From Bacillus sp. AFS098217 (GTDB lineage: Bacteria > Bacillota > Bacilli > Bacillales > Bacillaceae_G), in NCBI RefSeq assembly GCF_002551815.1, contig NZ_NVPR01000001.1, positions 15,359 through 60,278 on the forward strand: a stretch of DNA of 44,920 nt. Direction: 5' to 3'. The notes under the pieces were generated by a model. It ran no database searches, was not told the DNA's origin, and worked only from the letters and a program-made list of their open reading frames with translations. Positions 17,808 to 27,008 of the stretch are shown in pieces (position 1 is the stretch's first letter; each line of letters begins with the position of its first letter). Both the position numbers and the translations under genes were made by a program.

Positions 17808-18683
17808 TTATATAACTTTTATATGATAGTACCCTGCTAACCTAAACCGAAAATCCTTCAAATCATTATAAGATTTTAAATTTGCTAGCATCCCTTGAAT
17901 AACTGGAATCCTTGGACTTGGTAACCTCATTTCAGCTTCCAAAACATCTAGTGTAACTAACAATTCATCATTTTCTAATTGATCTGCTAGCGTGCGTTTG
18001 AACGTAATAATCTCTTGTAAAAAATGTTCCTTTGCTTGCTCTTTAATAAGCTCTGAACTACAAAAAAGTTGTCCTAACTTTTCTTCATGTAAAACAGGTA
18101 CATCGGAAGAGTTCACAAGTCCTTCTACAAGATCATCTATTCTCTTTAGAATAAATGTAGAAACATGGGATAAATTAATCTCTATTGTATTTAAAATTAT
18201 TAGTTCTAAATATCCTCCGCATATTCCCTCTACCATAATTACAAGATCTAATAAATATGGAATAACTTTTTCACCATAAATAGATAGTAAACTATTTCGG
18301 TAAAATGCATGTGATTCTAACTTCATTTTCATCATAAATGCTTCTACTTCTTTATTGAATGGAATTGCATTTTCCCGTGCATGCATAATAATGAATTCCT
18401 TATGTTTTTGCACATCATTAAATTGACAGTATAATTTTTTTTCAAACTTTTCACGTGGTAGTAACGATTCTCCATCAATAACCATCATCTTCTTTTGGAT
18501 TTTGTCATAATAATATCGAAGTATCGCTAATAATAATTCATCTTTCGACTTGAAATATAAATAAAATGCTCCTTTTGATATGCCACAAGCTGTTACAATC
18601 TCTTGTACCGATGTTGCGTTCACACCTTTATTCGCAAATAACTTCATTGCCATTTCGATAATTAAACGTTCTTTTTCTTTCAT
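17808..18683 (-). CDS. TetR/AcrR family repressor of the adjacent RND exporter (YerO-like)
   Basis: A 291-residue protein with an N-terminal TetR DNA-binding domain (LIIEMAMKLFANKGVNATS, then IVTACGISKGAFYLYFKSKDELL) and an unusually long helical C-terminal part. It is longer than most TetR proteins (about 190-220 aa) but similar to YerO, which neighbours the SwrC/YerP exporter in B. subtilis. The start at 18683 is preceded by TAGGAGAG; a longer frame adds ten residues without a ribosome binding site. It is divergent from the RND gene, with two dyad operators in the shared 148-base intergenic region. Confidence 0.87.
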   Translation of the reverse strand: MKEKERLIIEMAMKLFANKGVNATSVQEIVTACGISKGAFYLYFKSKDELLLAILRYYYDKIQKKMMVIDGESLLPREKFEKKLYCQFNDVQKHKEFIIMHARENAIPFNKEVEAFMMKMKLESHAFYRNSLLSIYGEKVIPYLLDLVIMVEGICGGYLELIILNTIEINLSHVSTFILKRIDDLVEGLVNSSDVPVLHEEKLGQLFCSSELIKEQAKEHFLQEIITFKRTLADQLENDELLVTLDVLEAEMRLPSPRIPVIQGMLANLKSYNDLKDFRFRLAGYYHIKVI

Positions 18684-18755
18684 ATTTTCTCTCCTAAGTT
18701 TATCCTGCATCATAAAATTTCAAATTAATTTTATTATAACACTTTTTTATTGACG

Positions 18756-18773
18756 ACTGACCAATCAGTCAGT
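18756..18773. promoter_or_regulatory. TetR-type operator 1
   Basis: The dyad ACTGAC-CAATCA-GTCAGT has perfect six-base arms. It lies in the divergent region between the TetR gene and the RND exporter gene. Confidence 0.75.
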
Positions 18774-18788
18774 TATATTATGTATTAG

Positions 18789-18806
18789 ACTGACCAGTCG
18801 GTCAAT
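18789..18806. promoter_or_regulatory. TetR-type operator 2
   Basis: ACTGACCAGTCGGTCAAT contains the dyad TGACC-AGTC-GGTCA and matches operator 1 in its left half (ACTGACCA). Its centre lies 33 bases from that of operator 1, about three helical turns, so two dimers could bind on one face. It is 25 bases before the exporter start codon. Confidence 0.75.
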
Positions 18807-18831
18807 ATATATTGTAAAAGGGAGCGCAAAC

Positions 18832-21800
18832 ATGAACAAAATTATTAACTTTTCGTTAAAAAACAAGTTCGCAGTTTGGCTATTAACCATTATTGTTACC
18901 ATTGCAGGAATTTATTCTGGTCTTAATATGAAGTTAGAAACAATTCCTGACATTACAACACCTGTTGTAACGGTAACGACGGTTTATCCTGGTGCTACAC
19001 CAGCAGAAGTAGCAGATAAGATATCGAAACCGATGGAAGAACAACTGCAAAATTTGAGTGGAGTTAGCGTTGTAAGTTCTTCCTCTTATCAAAATGCCTC
19101 TTCTATTCAAGTAGAATATGACTTTGATAAGAACATGGAAAAAGCTGAAACTGAAATTAAAGAAGCACTTGCAAATGTGAAATTACCAGAAGGCGTGAAG
19201 GACCCAAAAGTTTCTCGAGTAAACTTTAATGCCTTTCCTGTTATTTCATTAAGCGTGGCGAGTAAAGATGAATCTTTAGCTGCCTTAACTGAAAAAGTTG
19301 AAAAAAATATCGTTCCAGGATTAAAAGGACTTGATGGTGTTGCATCTGTTCAAATTGCTGGACAACAAGTAGATGAGGTACAACTTGTCTTCAAAAAAGA
19401 TAAGATGAAAGAATTAGGTTTAAGTGAAGATACTGTTAAAAATATGATTAAAGGTTCTGACGTATCCTTACCACTTGGCCTATATACATTTAAAGATACG
19501 GAGAAATCAGTTGTTGTAGATGGTAATATTACAACGCTCAAAGCTTTAAAAGAAATGAAGATTCCTGTTGTTCCTTCAGCAGCAAGTGGCCAAGGCAACG
19601 CTGGAGCAGGAGCAGGTTCCCAAGCACAAGCACCTCAGATGAATCCAGCTTTAGCTGGCGGAATCCCAACTGTTACATTAGATGAAATCGCTGATATTAA
19701 AGAAGTAGGGAAAGCTGAATCTATTTCTCGTACAAATGGGAAAGAAGCAATCGGCATTCAAATCGTTAAAGCTGCTGATGCAAATACGGTGGATGTCGTA
19801 AATGCAGTCAAAGATAAAGTAAAAGATTTTGAAAAGAAATATAAAAATCTAGAAATCATCTCAACATTTGACCAAGGCGCACCGATTGAGAAATCAGTTG
19901 ATACAATGCTTAGCAAGGCAATGTTTGGTGCCATCTTCGCCATTGTCATTATTATGTTGTTCCTACGAAACATTCGAACAACGTTAATTTCTGTCATTTC
20001 CATACCACTTTCTTTATTGATTGCTGTTTTAGTAATAAAACAAATGGGTATTACACTCAATGTTATGACGCTTGGGGCAATGACGGTCGCTATCGGGCGC
20101 GTTGTCGATGATTCAATTGTTGTTATTGAAAATATTTATAGACGTATGTCTTTATCAGAAGAGAAGTTACGAGGAAAAGATTTAATTCGTGAAGCAACAA
20201 AAGAAATGTTTATTCCAATTATGTCTTCCACAATCGTAACAATCGCTGTCTTTTTACCACTTGGACTTGTAAAAGGTATGATCGGTGAAATGTTCCTACC
20301 GTTCGCTTTAACAATTGTCTTTGCCTTGTTAGCTTCGTTACTTGTAGCTGTTACAATTGTACCAATGTTAGCTCATTCTTTATTCAAAAAGGAAAGCATG
20401 AAAGAAAAACAAGTCCATCATGAAGAAAAACCAAGTAAATTAGCAAATGGCTATAAACGCCTGCTTGATTGGGCATTAAACCATAAAATCATTACATCTA
20501 GCATCGCTGTTCTTTTATTAGTAGGCAGTCTTGCACTTGTACCAATTATTGGTGTAAGTTTCTTACCATCTGAAGAAGAGAAAATGATTATTGCGACATA
20601 TAACCCTGAACCAGGGCAAACATTGGAAGACATTGAAAAAATAACAACAAAAGCAGAAAAACACTTCCAAGATAAAAAAGATGTAAAAACAATTCAGTTC
20701 TCATTAGGTGGGGAAAACCCAATGAGTCCAGGTAAGAAAAATCAAGCCATGTTCTTCGTTCAGTATGATAATGACACGAAAAACTTCGAAAAAGAGAAAG
20801 AACAAGTCATTAAAGACCTACAAAAAATGGCTGGAAAAGGCGAATGGAAAAGCCAAGACTTCGGGGCTAGTGGCGGTAGCAATGAAATTAAGCTATACGT
20901 ATACGGAGATAGCTCAGAAGACATCAAACCTGTCGTTAAAGATATTCAAAATATCATGAAAAAGAATAAAGACTTAAAAGATATCGACTCTAGTATTGCA
21001 AAAACATATGCAGAATACACATTAGTCGCAGATCAAGAAAAACTAAGTAAAATGGGTTTAACTGCTGCACAGATTGGAATGGGACTTTCTAATCAACATG
21101 ATCGTCCTGTTCTTACAACCATTAAAAAAGATGGTAAAGATATTAACGTATATGTAGAAGCAGAAAAACAAAATTATGAAACCATTGATGATTTAACAAA
21201 TCGTAAAATTACAACACCACTTGGTAATGAAGTTGCTGTTAAAGATGTTATGACTGTAAAAGAAGGTGAAACTTCCAACACAGTAACACGTCGTGATGGT
21301 CGTGTTTATGCAGCAGTAAGTGCAAAATTAACATCCGATGATGTTTCGAAAGCATCCGCTGCTGTTCAGAAAGAAGTAGATAAAATGGACCTACCTTCTG
21401 GTGTAGATGTTTCTATGGGTGGTGTTACAAAAGATATCCAAGAATCATTCCAACAACTTGGGTTAGCGATGTTGGCTGCGATTGCCATTGTATACTTCGT
21501 TCTTGTCATTACATTTGGCGGTGCCCTTGCACCACTCGCAATTTTATTCTCGCTACCATTTACAATTATCGGTGCTCTTGTTGCCTTATTAATCTCTGGT
21601 GAGACATTAAGCGTATCAGCAATGATTGGTGCCCTTATGTTAATCGGTATCGTCGTAACGAATGCGATTGTCCTCATCGACCGTGTTATTCATAAAGAGC
21701 GTGAAGGCCTATCAACACGCGAAGCATTGTTAGAAGCTGGCGCAACACGCTTACGCCCAATTCTAATGACCGCAATCGCAACAATTGGTGCCCTTATCCC

Positions 21801-21960
21801 ACTTGCACTAGGATTTGAGGGCAGTGGATTAATTTCTAAAGGCCTTGGAGTAACAGTAATTGGTGGATTAACAAGTTCAACATTATTAACTCTTCTTATC
21901 GTTCCAATTGTTTATGAAGTACTCAGCAAATTTAAAAAGAAAAAGAAAACTGTAGAATAA
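18832..21960 (+). CDS. swrC: RND-family efflux transporter, SwrC/YerP (AcrB-like)
   Basis: A 1042-residue inner-membrane proton-driven exporter with the RND plan: an N-terminal helix, porter domain 1, helices 2-6 (from about residue 360), helix 7, porter domain 2 and helices 8-12. Visible hallmarks are IPDITTPVVTVTTVYPGATPAEV at the start, GRVVDDSIVVIENI in helix 4 (the acidic proton-relay residues) and a helix-10 repeat of that motif, GIVVTNAIVLIDRV, where the acids are absent, as is normal. B. subtilis SwrC exports surfactin and supports swarming; substrates here are unknown. Residues about 248-276 form a Gly/Ala/Gln-rich low-complexity insert in the porter domain. Divergent from its TetR repressor. 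ATG follows AAGGGAGCG. Confidence 0.92.
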   Translation: MNKIINFSLKNKFAVWLLTIIVTIAGIYSGLNMKLETIPDITTPVVTVTTVYPGATPAEVADKISKPMEEQLQNLSGVSVVSSSSYQNASSIQVEYDFDKNMEKAETEIKEALANVKLPEGVKDPKVSRVNFNAFPVISLSVASKDESLAALTEKVEKNIVPGLKGLDGVASVQIAGQQVDEVQLVFKKDKMKELGLSEDTVKNMIKGSDVSLPLGLYTFKDTEKSVVVDGNITTLKALKEMKIPVVPSAASGQGNAGAGAGSQAQAPQMNPALAGGIPTVTLDEIADIKEVGKAESISRTNGKEAIGIQIVKAADANTVDVVNAVKDKVKDFEKKYKNLEIISTFDQGAPIEKSVDTMLSKAMFGAIFAIVIIMLFLRNIRTTLISVISIPLSLLIAVLVIKQMGITLNVMTLGAMTVAIGRVVDDSIVVIENIYRRMSLSEEKLRGKDLIREATKEMFIPIMSSTIVTIAVFLPLGLVKGMIGEMFLPFALTIVFALLASLLVAVTIVPMLAHSLFKKESMKEKQVHHEEKPSKLANGYKRLLDWALNHKIITSSIAVLLLVGSLALVPIIGVSFLPSEEEKMIIATYNPEPGQTLEDIEKITTKAEKHFQDKKDVKTIQFSLGGENPMSPGKKNQAMFFVQYDNDTKNFEKEKEQVIKDLQKMAGKGEWKSQDFGASGGSNEIKLYVYGDSSEDIKPVVKDIQNIMKKNKDLKDIDSSIAKTYAEYTLVADQEKLSKMGLTAAQIGMGLSNQHDRPVLTTIKKDGKDINVYVEAEKQNYETIDDLTNRKITTPLGNEVAVKDVMTVKEGETSNTVTRRDGRVYAAVSAKLTSDDVSKASAAVQKEVDKMDLPSGVDVSMGGVTKDIQESFQQLGLAMLAAIAIVYFVLVITFGGALAPLAILFSLPFTIIGALVALLISGETLSVSAMIGALMLIGIVVTNAIVLIDRVIHKEREGLSTREALLEAGATRLRPILMTAIATIGALIPLALGFEGSGLISKGLGVTVIGGLTSSTLLTLLIVPIVYEVLSKFKKKKKTVE

Positions 21961-21995
21961 AAAAATAACCTCGCGCGCAGCGAGGTTATTTTTTA
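21961..21995. terminator. Bidirectional terminator between RND and msrAB genes
   Basis: The stem AAAAATAACCTCG / CGAGGTTATTTTT has a GCGCAG loop. It begins right after the exporter stop and covers the last codons of msrAB. Confidence 0.85.
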
Positions 21996-22951
21996 TTTCC
22001 AAACAATATTAGAAAATCTCCATAGCCTTCCTTCTCTAAGTCCTCTCTCGGAATAAATTGAAGTGCTGCTGAATTAATACAATAACGGAGACCACTTGGA
22101 CCTGGTCCATCTGGGAATACATGACCAAGGTGGGCATCCCCCTCTTTACTTCTTACTTCCGTACGCGTCATATTGTGGCTAACATCCATTTTCTCTTTCA
22201 CACTAGCTGACATAACCGGCTTTGTAAAACTTGGCCAACCACATCCACTATCAAATTTATCTAGTGAAGTAAACAGCGGTTCACCTGATACAATATCTAC
22301 ATATAGACCTTCCTCTTTATGATTCCAATATTCATTTTGAAACGGAGGCTCTGTTCCATTTTCCTGTGTTACGTAAAACTGCATATCTGTTAATCGTTCT
22401 TTTAAATGGGCATTATCTTTAGGCCAATGTTTTTTTATAAAAGCATCACGTCCTGATCCTTGACGATATAACTCATAACGAAATGTATTTTTCTTATGAT
22501 AATCTTGATGATACCCTTCAGCTGGATAAAATGTAGTAGCAGGGAGTATTTTTGTAGCAATTGGTTTCGAAAACCGGCCGCTCTCAGCAAGTGCCATTTT
22601 TGAAGCTTCTGCTTGTTCACGCTGTTCTTCGCTATGATAAAAAATTACAGTCTCATACGATTGTCCACGATCATGAAATTGACCTCCACTATCTGTTGGA
22701 TCAATTTGTCTCCAATAAATGTCTAATAATTTTTCATACGGCATTTTATTTGCATCGAATGTAATTTGTACCGCTTCATAATGCCCTGTTGTTTCAGAAC
22801 AAACCTCTTTATAAGTCGGATTCTCTTTATGCCCACCCGTATAACCTGAAACAACCTGTATAATACCTTCCATCTCTTCGAATGGTGAAACCATACACCA
22901 GAAACATCCTCCTGCAAACGTTGCAATTTCTACCTTTTCGTTTATAGCCAT
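21986..22951 (-). CDS. msrAB: Bifunctional peptide methionine sulfoxide reductase MsrA/MsrB
   Basis: A 321-residue cytosolic fusion. MsrA comes first, with the catalytic motif GGCFWC (Cys16 at the centre) and later [11 protein letters not shown] and [11 protein letters not shown]. MsrB begins at about residue 178, with [18 protein letters not shown] and the C-terminal catalytic RYCINSAAL. MsrA reduces the S and MsrB the R epimer of methionine sulfoxide in oxidised proteins. The A-then-B order is usual in Gram-positive fusions. Only one CxxC-free MsrB core is seen, so it is probably the zinc-less form. GGGGTGAAAT lies just before the ATG. It is a single gene, convergent to the exporter and 99 bases downstream of the AI-2E-family gene. 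Confidence 0.95.
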   Translation of the reverse strand: MAINEKVEIATFAGGCFWCMVSPFEEMEGIIQVVSGYTGGHKENPTYKEVCSETTGHYEAVQITFDANKMPYEKLLDIYWRQIDPTDSGGQFHDRGQSYETVIFYHSEEQREQAEASKMALAESGRFSKPIATKILPATTFYPAEGYHQDYHKKNTFRYELYRQGSGRDAFIKKHWPKDNAHLKERLTDMQFYVTQENGTEPPFQNEYWNHKEEGLYVDIVSGEPLFTSLDKFDSGCGWPSFTKPVMSASVKEKMDVSHNMTRTEVRSKEGDAHLGHVFPDGPGPSGLRYCINSAALQFIPREDLEKEGYGDFLILFGNKK

Positions 22952-23013
22952 TTATTTCACCCCAATTATTTAATTCTTCTTACAGTATGGCATAAGAAGT
23001 CAGAAGTTATAAA

Positions 23014-23044
23014 AGAAAAAGCACCGGCGTCCGATGCTTTTTCC
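23014..23044 (-). terminator. Terminator after AI-2E-family gene
   Basis: On the minus strand AAAAAGCATCGG pairs with CCGGTGCTTTTT (one wobble), ending in a T-run. It lies seven bases past the stop. Confidence 0.8.
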
Positions 23045-23050
23045 TTCACT

Positions 23051-24085
23051 CTATTTTTTAGCAGAATCTTTTTCTATCTCATCACTCGTCACATCTAACA
23101 CATCTAATAGAAACACAAAAATTGGTATACCAATAATAAGCCCCCACACACCTAAAAAGTGTTCAGAGAAAGTTAATACCATAAATGTATAAAAAATCGG
23201 TAAATTCGTTTTTTGTGACATGAATTTTGGATTTAACACATAACTTTCAAGTGCATGAATGAAAGTAACAATAATTATAATATAGATAACATATGTAATG
23301 CTACCAATATTATAAGCAATCATGCAGAGCGGAATTAGCGAAATAATTACACCAGCTACTGGAATTAAGCCGAGTAAAAAGATCATTAACGCCAAACCAA
23401 GCAATTGTGGAAATCCTAAAATCCATAGTGCAATAACAGATAAAACGCAATTAACAATAGCAATTAAAAACTGCGCTTCAATTACTTTTCCGAAAGAACG
23501 TGCAAATTTCTTTCCGAAATATTCAATTTCATTATAAAAAACGGCAAGTCTGCTCTCTTTAAATTTCGCGGTAAAAGCGACAATACGCGCCTTCTCAAGC
23601 AAGAAGAATAAGCTTAAAATAAGAGAAAGGAAAAATTGCAACCCAAATTTCCCAACATTAGCGATAGATTTATAAAGAATGTCCACACCTTGCCCAATAT
23701 ATTTGGAAAGCTCCATATGGTTAATGGCATTAATTGCTGCCTTTATAATGTCATTATCTGGCGGATTTTTAAAGAATACATTAAACTGGTAGATTAATTG
23801 TGAGATTTGCACCGTTAGTACTGGCAGATACTTAACTAACGTAACGGCAATTCCACCAACTAACATCACATATAATAACGCTATAATAATTTTTCGATTA
23901 ATCGGCAGAAAATGATCGAGTTTTCGAGAAATAAATTTTTGAAATCGATCCATTAAATACGTAAGCATAAACGTGATTAAAATTAAATTAAACATACTTT
24001 GTAGCCCATATAATATAAGAGCTAATAAAAGCAATACCAGCAATCTTTGAAATCCTTTGCTTTGAAACAGGTTTTTCATTTGCAT
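23051..24085 (-). CDS. AI-2E family (UPF0118, YdbI/PerM-like) membrane protein
   Basis: A 344-residue protein with about seven to eight helices: two to three near the N-terminus, a long amphipathic external segment (about 80-160), and four to five C-terminal helices. The family signature GLIPVAGVIISLIPLCMIA appears near residue 245, followed by PIFYTFMVLTFSEHFLGVWGLIIGIPIF. Family members are proposed exporters of small molecules or ions, but the substrate is unproven. A GGAGAG lies about 16 bases from the ATG, which is rather far; the M three codons in is even further. Terminator at 23014-23044. No functional link to neighbours is visible. Confidence 0.85.
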   Translation of the reverse strand: MQMKNLFQSKGFQRLLVLLLLALILYGLQSMFNLILITFMLTYLMDRFQKFISRKLDHFLPINRKIIIALLYVMLVGGIAVTLVKYLPVLTVQISQLIYQFNVFFKNPPDNDIIKAAINAINHMELSKYIGQGVDILYKSIANVGKFGLQFFLSLILSLFFLLEKARIVAFTAKFKESRLAVFYNEIEYFGKKFARSFGKVIEAQFLIAIVNCVLSVIALWILGFPQLLGLALMIFLLGLIPVAGVIISLIPLCMIAYNIGSITYVIYIIIIVTFIHALESYVLNPKFMSQKTNLPIFYTFMVLTFSEHFLGVWGLIIGIPIFVFLLDVLDVTSDEIEKDSAKK

Positions 24086-24109
24086 AATCGACGAGTGATC
24101 TCTCCTGTC

Positions 24110-24185
24110 CTATAAAGTGAAACTTTAATAAGTGGGCTTTTCTTTATCTCCCCCACAAATTAGGCGTTTATCGGTATCTCCTCTA
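24110..24185 (+). repeat. bcr1-like repeat remnant
   Basis: It starts with the family left end ATAAAGTGAAACTTTAAT and AGTGGGCTTTTCTTTATCTC, then loses similarity after about 75 bases. A truncated or strongly diverged copy in the 24086-24401 interval. The stretch 24190-24330 shows nothing else recognisable. Confidence 0.6.
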
Positions 24186-24331
24186 GATCTGAGTTCGGAT
24201 ACATGATGTTACTTTCTATTTTACAATACAATGGTCCTTTTCAGAACGCATTATGCAAAGTATTAATGAAGATTTAAGGAAAATCTTATGTTCTTTCATA
24301 ATAAAATAGGTCATACAACTACTGTAACACA

Positions 24332-24378
24332 AAAAGCAAGCTATCAGTAGAAATCTGTTCTACAAATAGCTTGCTTTT
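24332..24378 (-). terminator. Terminator of the lytS-lytT-small ORF transcript
   Basis: The perfect 13-bp stem AAAAGCAAGCTAT / ATAGCTTGCTTTT has an inner stem GTAGAA / TTCTAC, and on the minus strand ends TTTTTG. It lies 24 bases after the small ORF's stop, so that ORF lies inside the transcript. Confidence 0.85.
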
Positions 24379-24401
24379 ATATTTTTACAAAACACATTCT
24401 A

Positions 24402-24479
24402 TTATCCAAGAAATGGCATTAGCATTGGAATAATAACAACTGTTACAACCCCAACTACTTTTACTTCAATACTTGCCAT
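24402..24479 (-). CDS. Hydrophobic 25-residue peptide downstream of lytT (new small ORF)
   Basis: A 25-codon ORF encoding MASIEVKVVGVVTVVIIPML then MPFLG. It starts nine bases after the lytT stop; GAGAGG, which overlaps that stop, lies five bases before its ATG, suggesting translational coupling. It ends 24 bases before the terminator hairpin. The product is one probable membrane helix with two charged residues near the N-terminus. It is too short to be a holin-like LrgA, but it occupies the place where lrgAB often follows lytSR. I do not recognise it; it may be a regulatory membrane peptide or a remnant. Confidence rests on position, ribosome binding site and terminator. Confidence 0.6.
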   Translation of the reverse strand: MASIEVKVVGVVTVVIIPMLMPFLG

Positions 24480-24488
24480 CGCTGCCTC

Positions 24489-25232
24489 TCAAATACGAAG
24501 CAGCTTCTTCAGTTCCTTTGCATATGTGCGACTTACCGGTACTTTGGAACCATCTTTCATAATTAAATTATAAGTAGAGTTAAACCAAGGCTGTATTTCC
24601 GAAATGTGGTTAATGTTCGCAATAAAACTACGATGAACGCGCATAAAACTTGTTTGCGGCAGTTTCTTTTCTAAAATAACAAGCGTATCATATGTTACGT
24701 ATGTTTCCCGGAGTGTCTTTACAGTTACCTTTCCGTCAACAAGTCCTACATAAACAATATCTTTAATATTCACAAGTACAATAGATTCTTCGATTGGAAG
24801 TGCAAGCTTATGCATCTCCGGAGCTACATCTATACTCTTCATATTTTGATGTTTCTCTGTTTCATTCTCCTTTCTCTTCTTATATTTTTTTAATGTCTGT
24901 GCAATACGCTCTTCATCAAACGGCTTTAAAATATAATCTAATGCATCCACTTCAAATGCCTGCAATGCATATTGATCATACGCTGTTGCAAATACAACGG
25001 CAGGTGGACTCTTCATTTTCTTTAATATATTTGCGATCTCAAACCCATTATCATTTGATAACTGAATATCTAAAAAGACAAGATCCGGCTTGTTCTCCAT
25101 TAGCTTTTCCAATGCATCTTCCACACAATCAGCTTCTTCGATTACATCAACCTCTTTTGTACGCTGCAATAAATATTTCAATTCATCCCGTGCTAACATT
25201 TCATCATCGACTACTAATACTTTTAACACCAC
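24489..25232 (-). CDS. lytT: LytTR-family response regulator (LytT/LytR)
   Basis: A 247-residue regulator with an N-terminal receiver domain (VLVVDDEMLARDELKYLL, phospho-acceptor Asp in LVFLDIQLS at about residue 56, switch Lys in DYILKPF) and a C-terminal LytTR DNA-binding domain (about 145-245; FMRVHRSFIANINHI, then PVSRTYAKELKKLL). It would be phosphorylated by the LytS kinase encoded just upstream. The frame starts with two GTG codons, with GAGGAGGAAG ahead of them, inside the last codons of lytS (29-base overlap), so the two are translationally coupled. In related bacteria LytST senses extracellular pyruvate or membrane state and activates lrgAB/pftAB. That target is not in this window. 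Confidence 0.92.
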   Translation of the reverse strand: MVLKVLVVDDEMLARDELKYLLQRTKEVDVIEEADCVEDALEKLMENKPDLVFLDIQLSNDNGFEIANILKKMKSPPAVVFATAYDQYALQAFEVDALDYILKPFDEERIAQTLKKYKKRKENETEKHQNMKSIDVAPEMHKLALPIEESIVLVNIKDIVYVGLVDGKVTVKTLRETYVTYDTLVILEKKLPQTSFMRVHRSFIANINHISEIQPWFNSTYNLIMKDGSKVPVSRTYAKELKKLLRI

Positions 25233-26979
25233 TCTCTTCCTCCTCTATGTTTTGAATCGGAATTGTAAATACAATCTCTGTCCCTTTTTCTACTTCACTC
25301 TCAATATGAAGAATTGTCTCTTTCCCAAACAATCCTATCAACCGCTGATTAATATTATATAAGGCCGTCCCCGTTCCTTTTTTCGATACAACAACAGCTT
25401 TTCCTAACTGCTCTAAACGCTCCCTTTCAATCCCTTGTCCATTATCTTTCACTTTAAAATGAACCATGTCTCCTGTCGCATATACATGAACTTCTACCTC
25501 ACAAATGGGCTGTTTCTTTGGAAAGGCGTGACGAAGTGCATTTTCTACTAATAACTGCAATACAAATGGCGGAAGCAAAATTGTCTGTAACCCTTCTCCG
25601 ATATATGTTTTCACCTCATACTTATTTGGAAACCTTGCCTGTTCTAACGATAAATATGCATGTACATGATTCAGCTCCTGCTTCAGCGGAATCAACAATT
25701 GGCGAGCCCCTTGTAAATTACAACGGAAATAAACACTAAGCTGTAATAAAAGTTTTCTAGCCTTTTCTACATCTGTGCGGCATAAAGCTGATACTGTATT
25801 AATTGCATTAAATAGAAAATGCGGATTAATCTGTGCTTGCAATGCTTTTATTTCTGCATCTTGAAGTAATTTACTTTGTAATTCTGCTTCTCCTAACTCA
25901 AGCTGTGTTGAGAAAATCTTCGCCAACCCTTCTGCTAATTCTTCTTCCACACGACTTAATTGGTTCGAATTTTTAAAATACAACTTTAATGTTCCCATTG
26001 TATTCCCGTGCGAAGTTAACGGAATCACAATCGCTGCTTGCAAGGGACATCCTTCATGTTGACAATCAATTACCTCTCGCGATTTCGCTTTCATTATTTT
26101 CCCTGTTTTTAAAACTGCTTTTGATAACCCTGTAATTAAACTATGAGAAGGTATATGGTGATCAGATGCTAATCCTACGTGCGCTAATATTTTTTCTGTA
26201 TCTGTTAAAGATACCGCATCCGTTCCTGTAAAGCGATGGATAATTTGTGCCACATGTTTACAAGATTCCTCTGTTAAACCTTGGCGAAAATAAGGTAATG
26301 TCTTATCAGCAATCCCAAGTACCTTATGAGTTTGTAAAGCCTTTGCATTTTCTTCTTGGCGTAAAATAGCTTGTATCATAGAAAGTAAAATAAAACTACC
26401 AAAACTGTTCACAAGAATCATCGGTATTGCAATCGTTTTCACAATGTTAAAACCATCTTCTACAATAAATAAGATCATAATCATTTCTAAAGAAACAATA
26501 AGAACACTTAAAATAGCTGAGAATTTAGGTGTAACGGCACGATTATGGCTTTGAAAAATACGACCAATATAGCCAGCAATAATTCCTGCTAAAATAGACG
26601 AAATTGCACAACTAAGAGCTGTCGTTCCCCCAAGCATATAGCGATGAATACCAGCAATAAATCCAACGCCGGTCCCGATAATTGGTCCTCCCAATAAACC
26701 GCTAATCCCAACGCCCATAATACGTGTATTCGCAATGGTACTTGATGAAGAAACACCTTGTAGCCAGTTTTCATTCATAATGGTATTCCCTGCAATTTCA
26801 ATCCCTGTGTAATTGCTTACAATTGTAAATAGCGAAAAAATACAAATGAGCATAAACTTATCTTTATATCCATCTTGTTTCTGAACGAGGCGCCGAAACG
26901 TTTTAATATGTGAAAGTAAAAAACCTAAGATAACAATTAATCCAACGCGCTCAATCATCATAAGCACTAAATCTAGCAT
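25204..26979 (-). CDS. lytS: Sensor histidine kinase LytS (5TM-5TMR_LYT, GAF, His kinase)
   Basis: A 591-residue membrane kinase. The N-terminal 5TM-5TMR_LYT domain (about residues 1-205) shows VSNYTGIEIAGN, GLLGGPIIGTGVGFIAGIHR and GGTTALSCAISSILAGI. A GAF-like domain spans about 225-365 (CQHEGCPLQAAIVIPL), followed by a short coiled coil. The kinase core has the phospho-accepting His in QAQINPHFLFNAINT and an ATPase domain (ENALRHAFPK, VKDNGQGI, GTALYNINQRL). Its C-terminus overlaps lytT by 29 bases. A ~195-bp dispersed repeat lies about 30 bases upstream of the start, so the promoter may lie within or beyond that repeat. Confidence 0.92.
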   Translation of the reverse strand: MLDLVLMMIERVGLIVILGFLLSHIKTFRRLVQKQDGYKDKFMLICIFSLFTIVSNYTGIEIAGNTIMNENWLQGVSSSSTIANTRIMGVGISGLLGGPIIGTGVGFIAGIHRYMLGGTTALSCAISSILAGIIAGYIGRIFQSHNRAVTPKFSAILSVLIVSLEMIMILFIVEDGFNIVKTIAIPMILVNSFGSFILLSMIQAILRQEENAKALQTHKVLGIADKTLPYFRQGLTEESCKHVAQIIHRFTGTDAVSLTDTEKILAHVGLASDHHIPSHSLITGLSKAVLKTGKIMKAKSREVIDCQHEGCPLQAAIVIPLTSHGNTMGTLKLYFKNSNQLSRVEEELAEGLAKIFSTQLELGEAELQSKLLQDAEIKALQAQINPHFLFNAINTVSALCRTDVEKARKLLLQLSVYFRCNLQGARQLLIPLKQELNHVHAYLSLEQARFPNKYEVKTYIGEGLQTILLPPFVLQLLVENALRHAFPKKQPICEVEVHVYATGDMVHFKVKDNGQGIERERLEQLGKAVVVSKKGTGTALYNINQRLIGLFGKETILHIESEVEKGTEIVFTIPIQNIEEEESGVKSISSR

Positions 26980-27008
26980 CTGTGATTCATCCTTTGTTTG
27001 TTTGTTTA

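Noticed and set aside
25090-25362. Open frames antisense to lytS/lytT
   Set aside because: Serine- and threonine-rich shadows of the coding strand with no ribosome binding sites.
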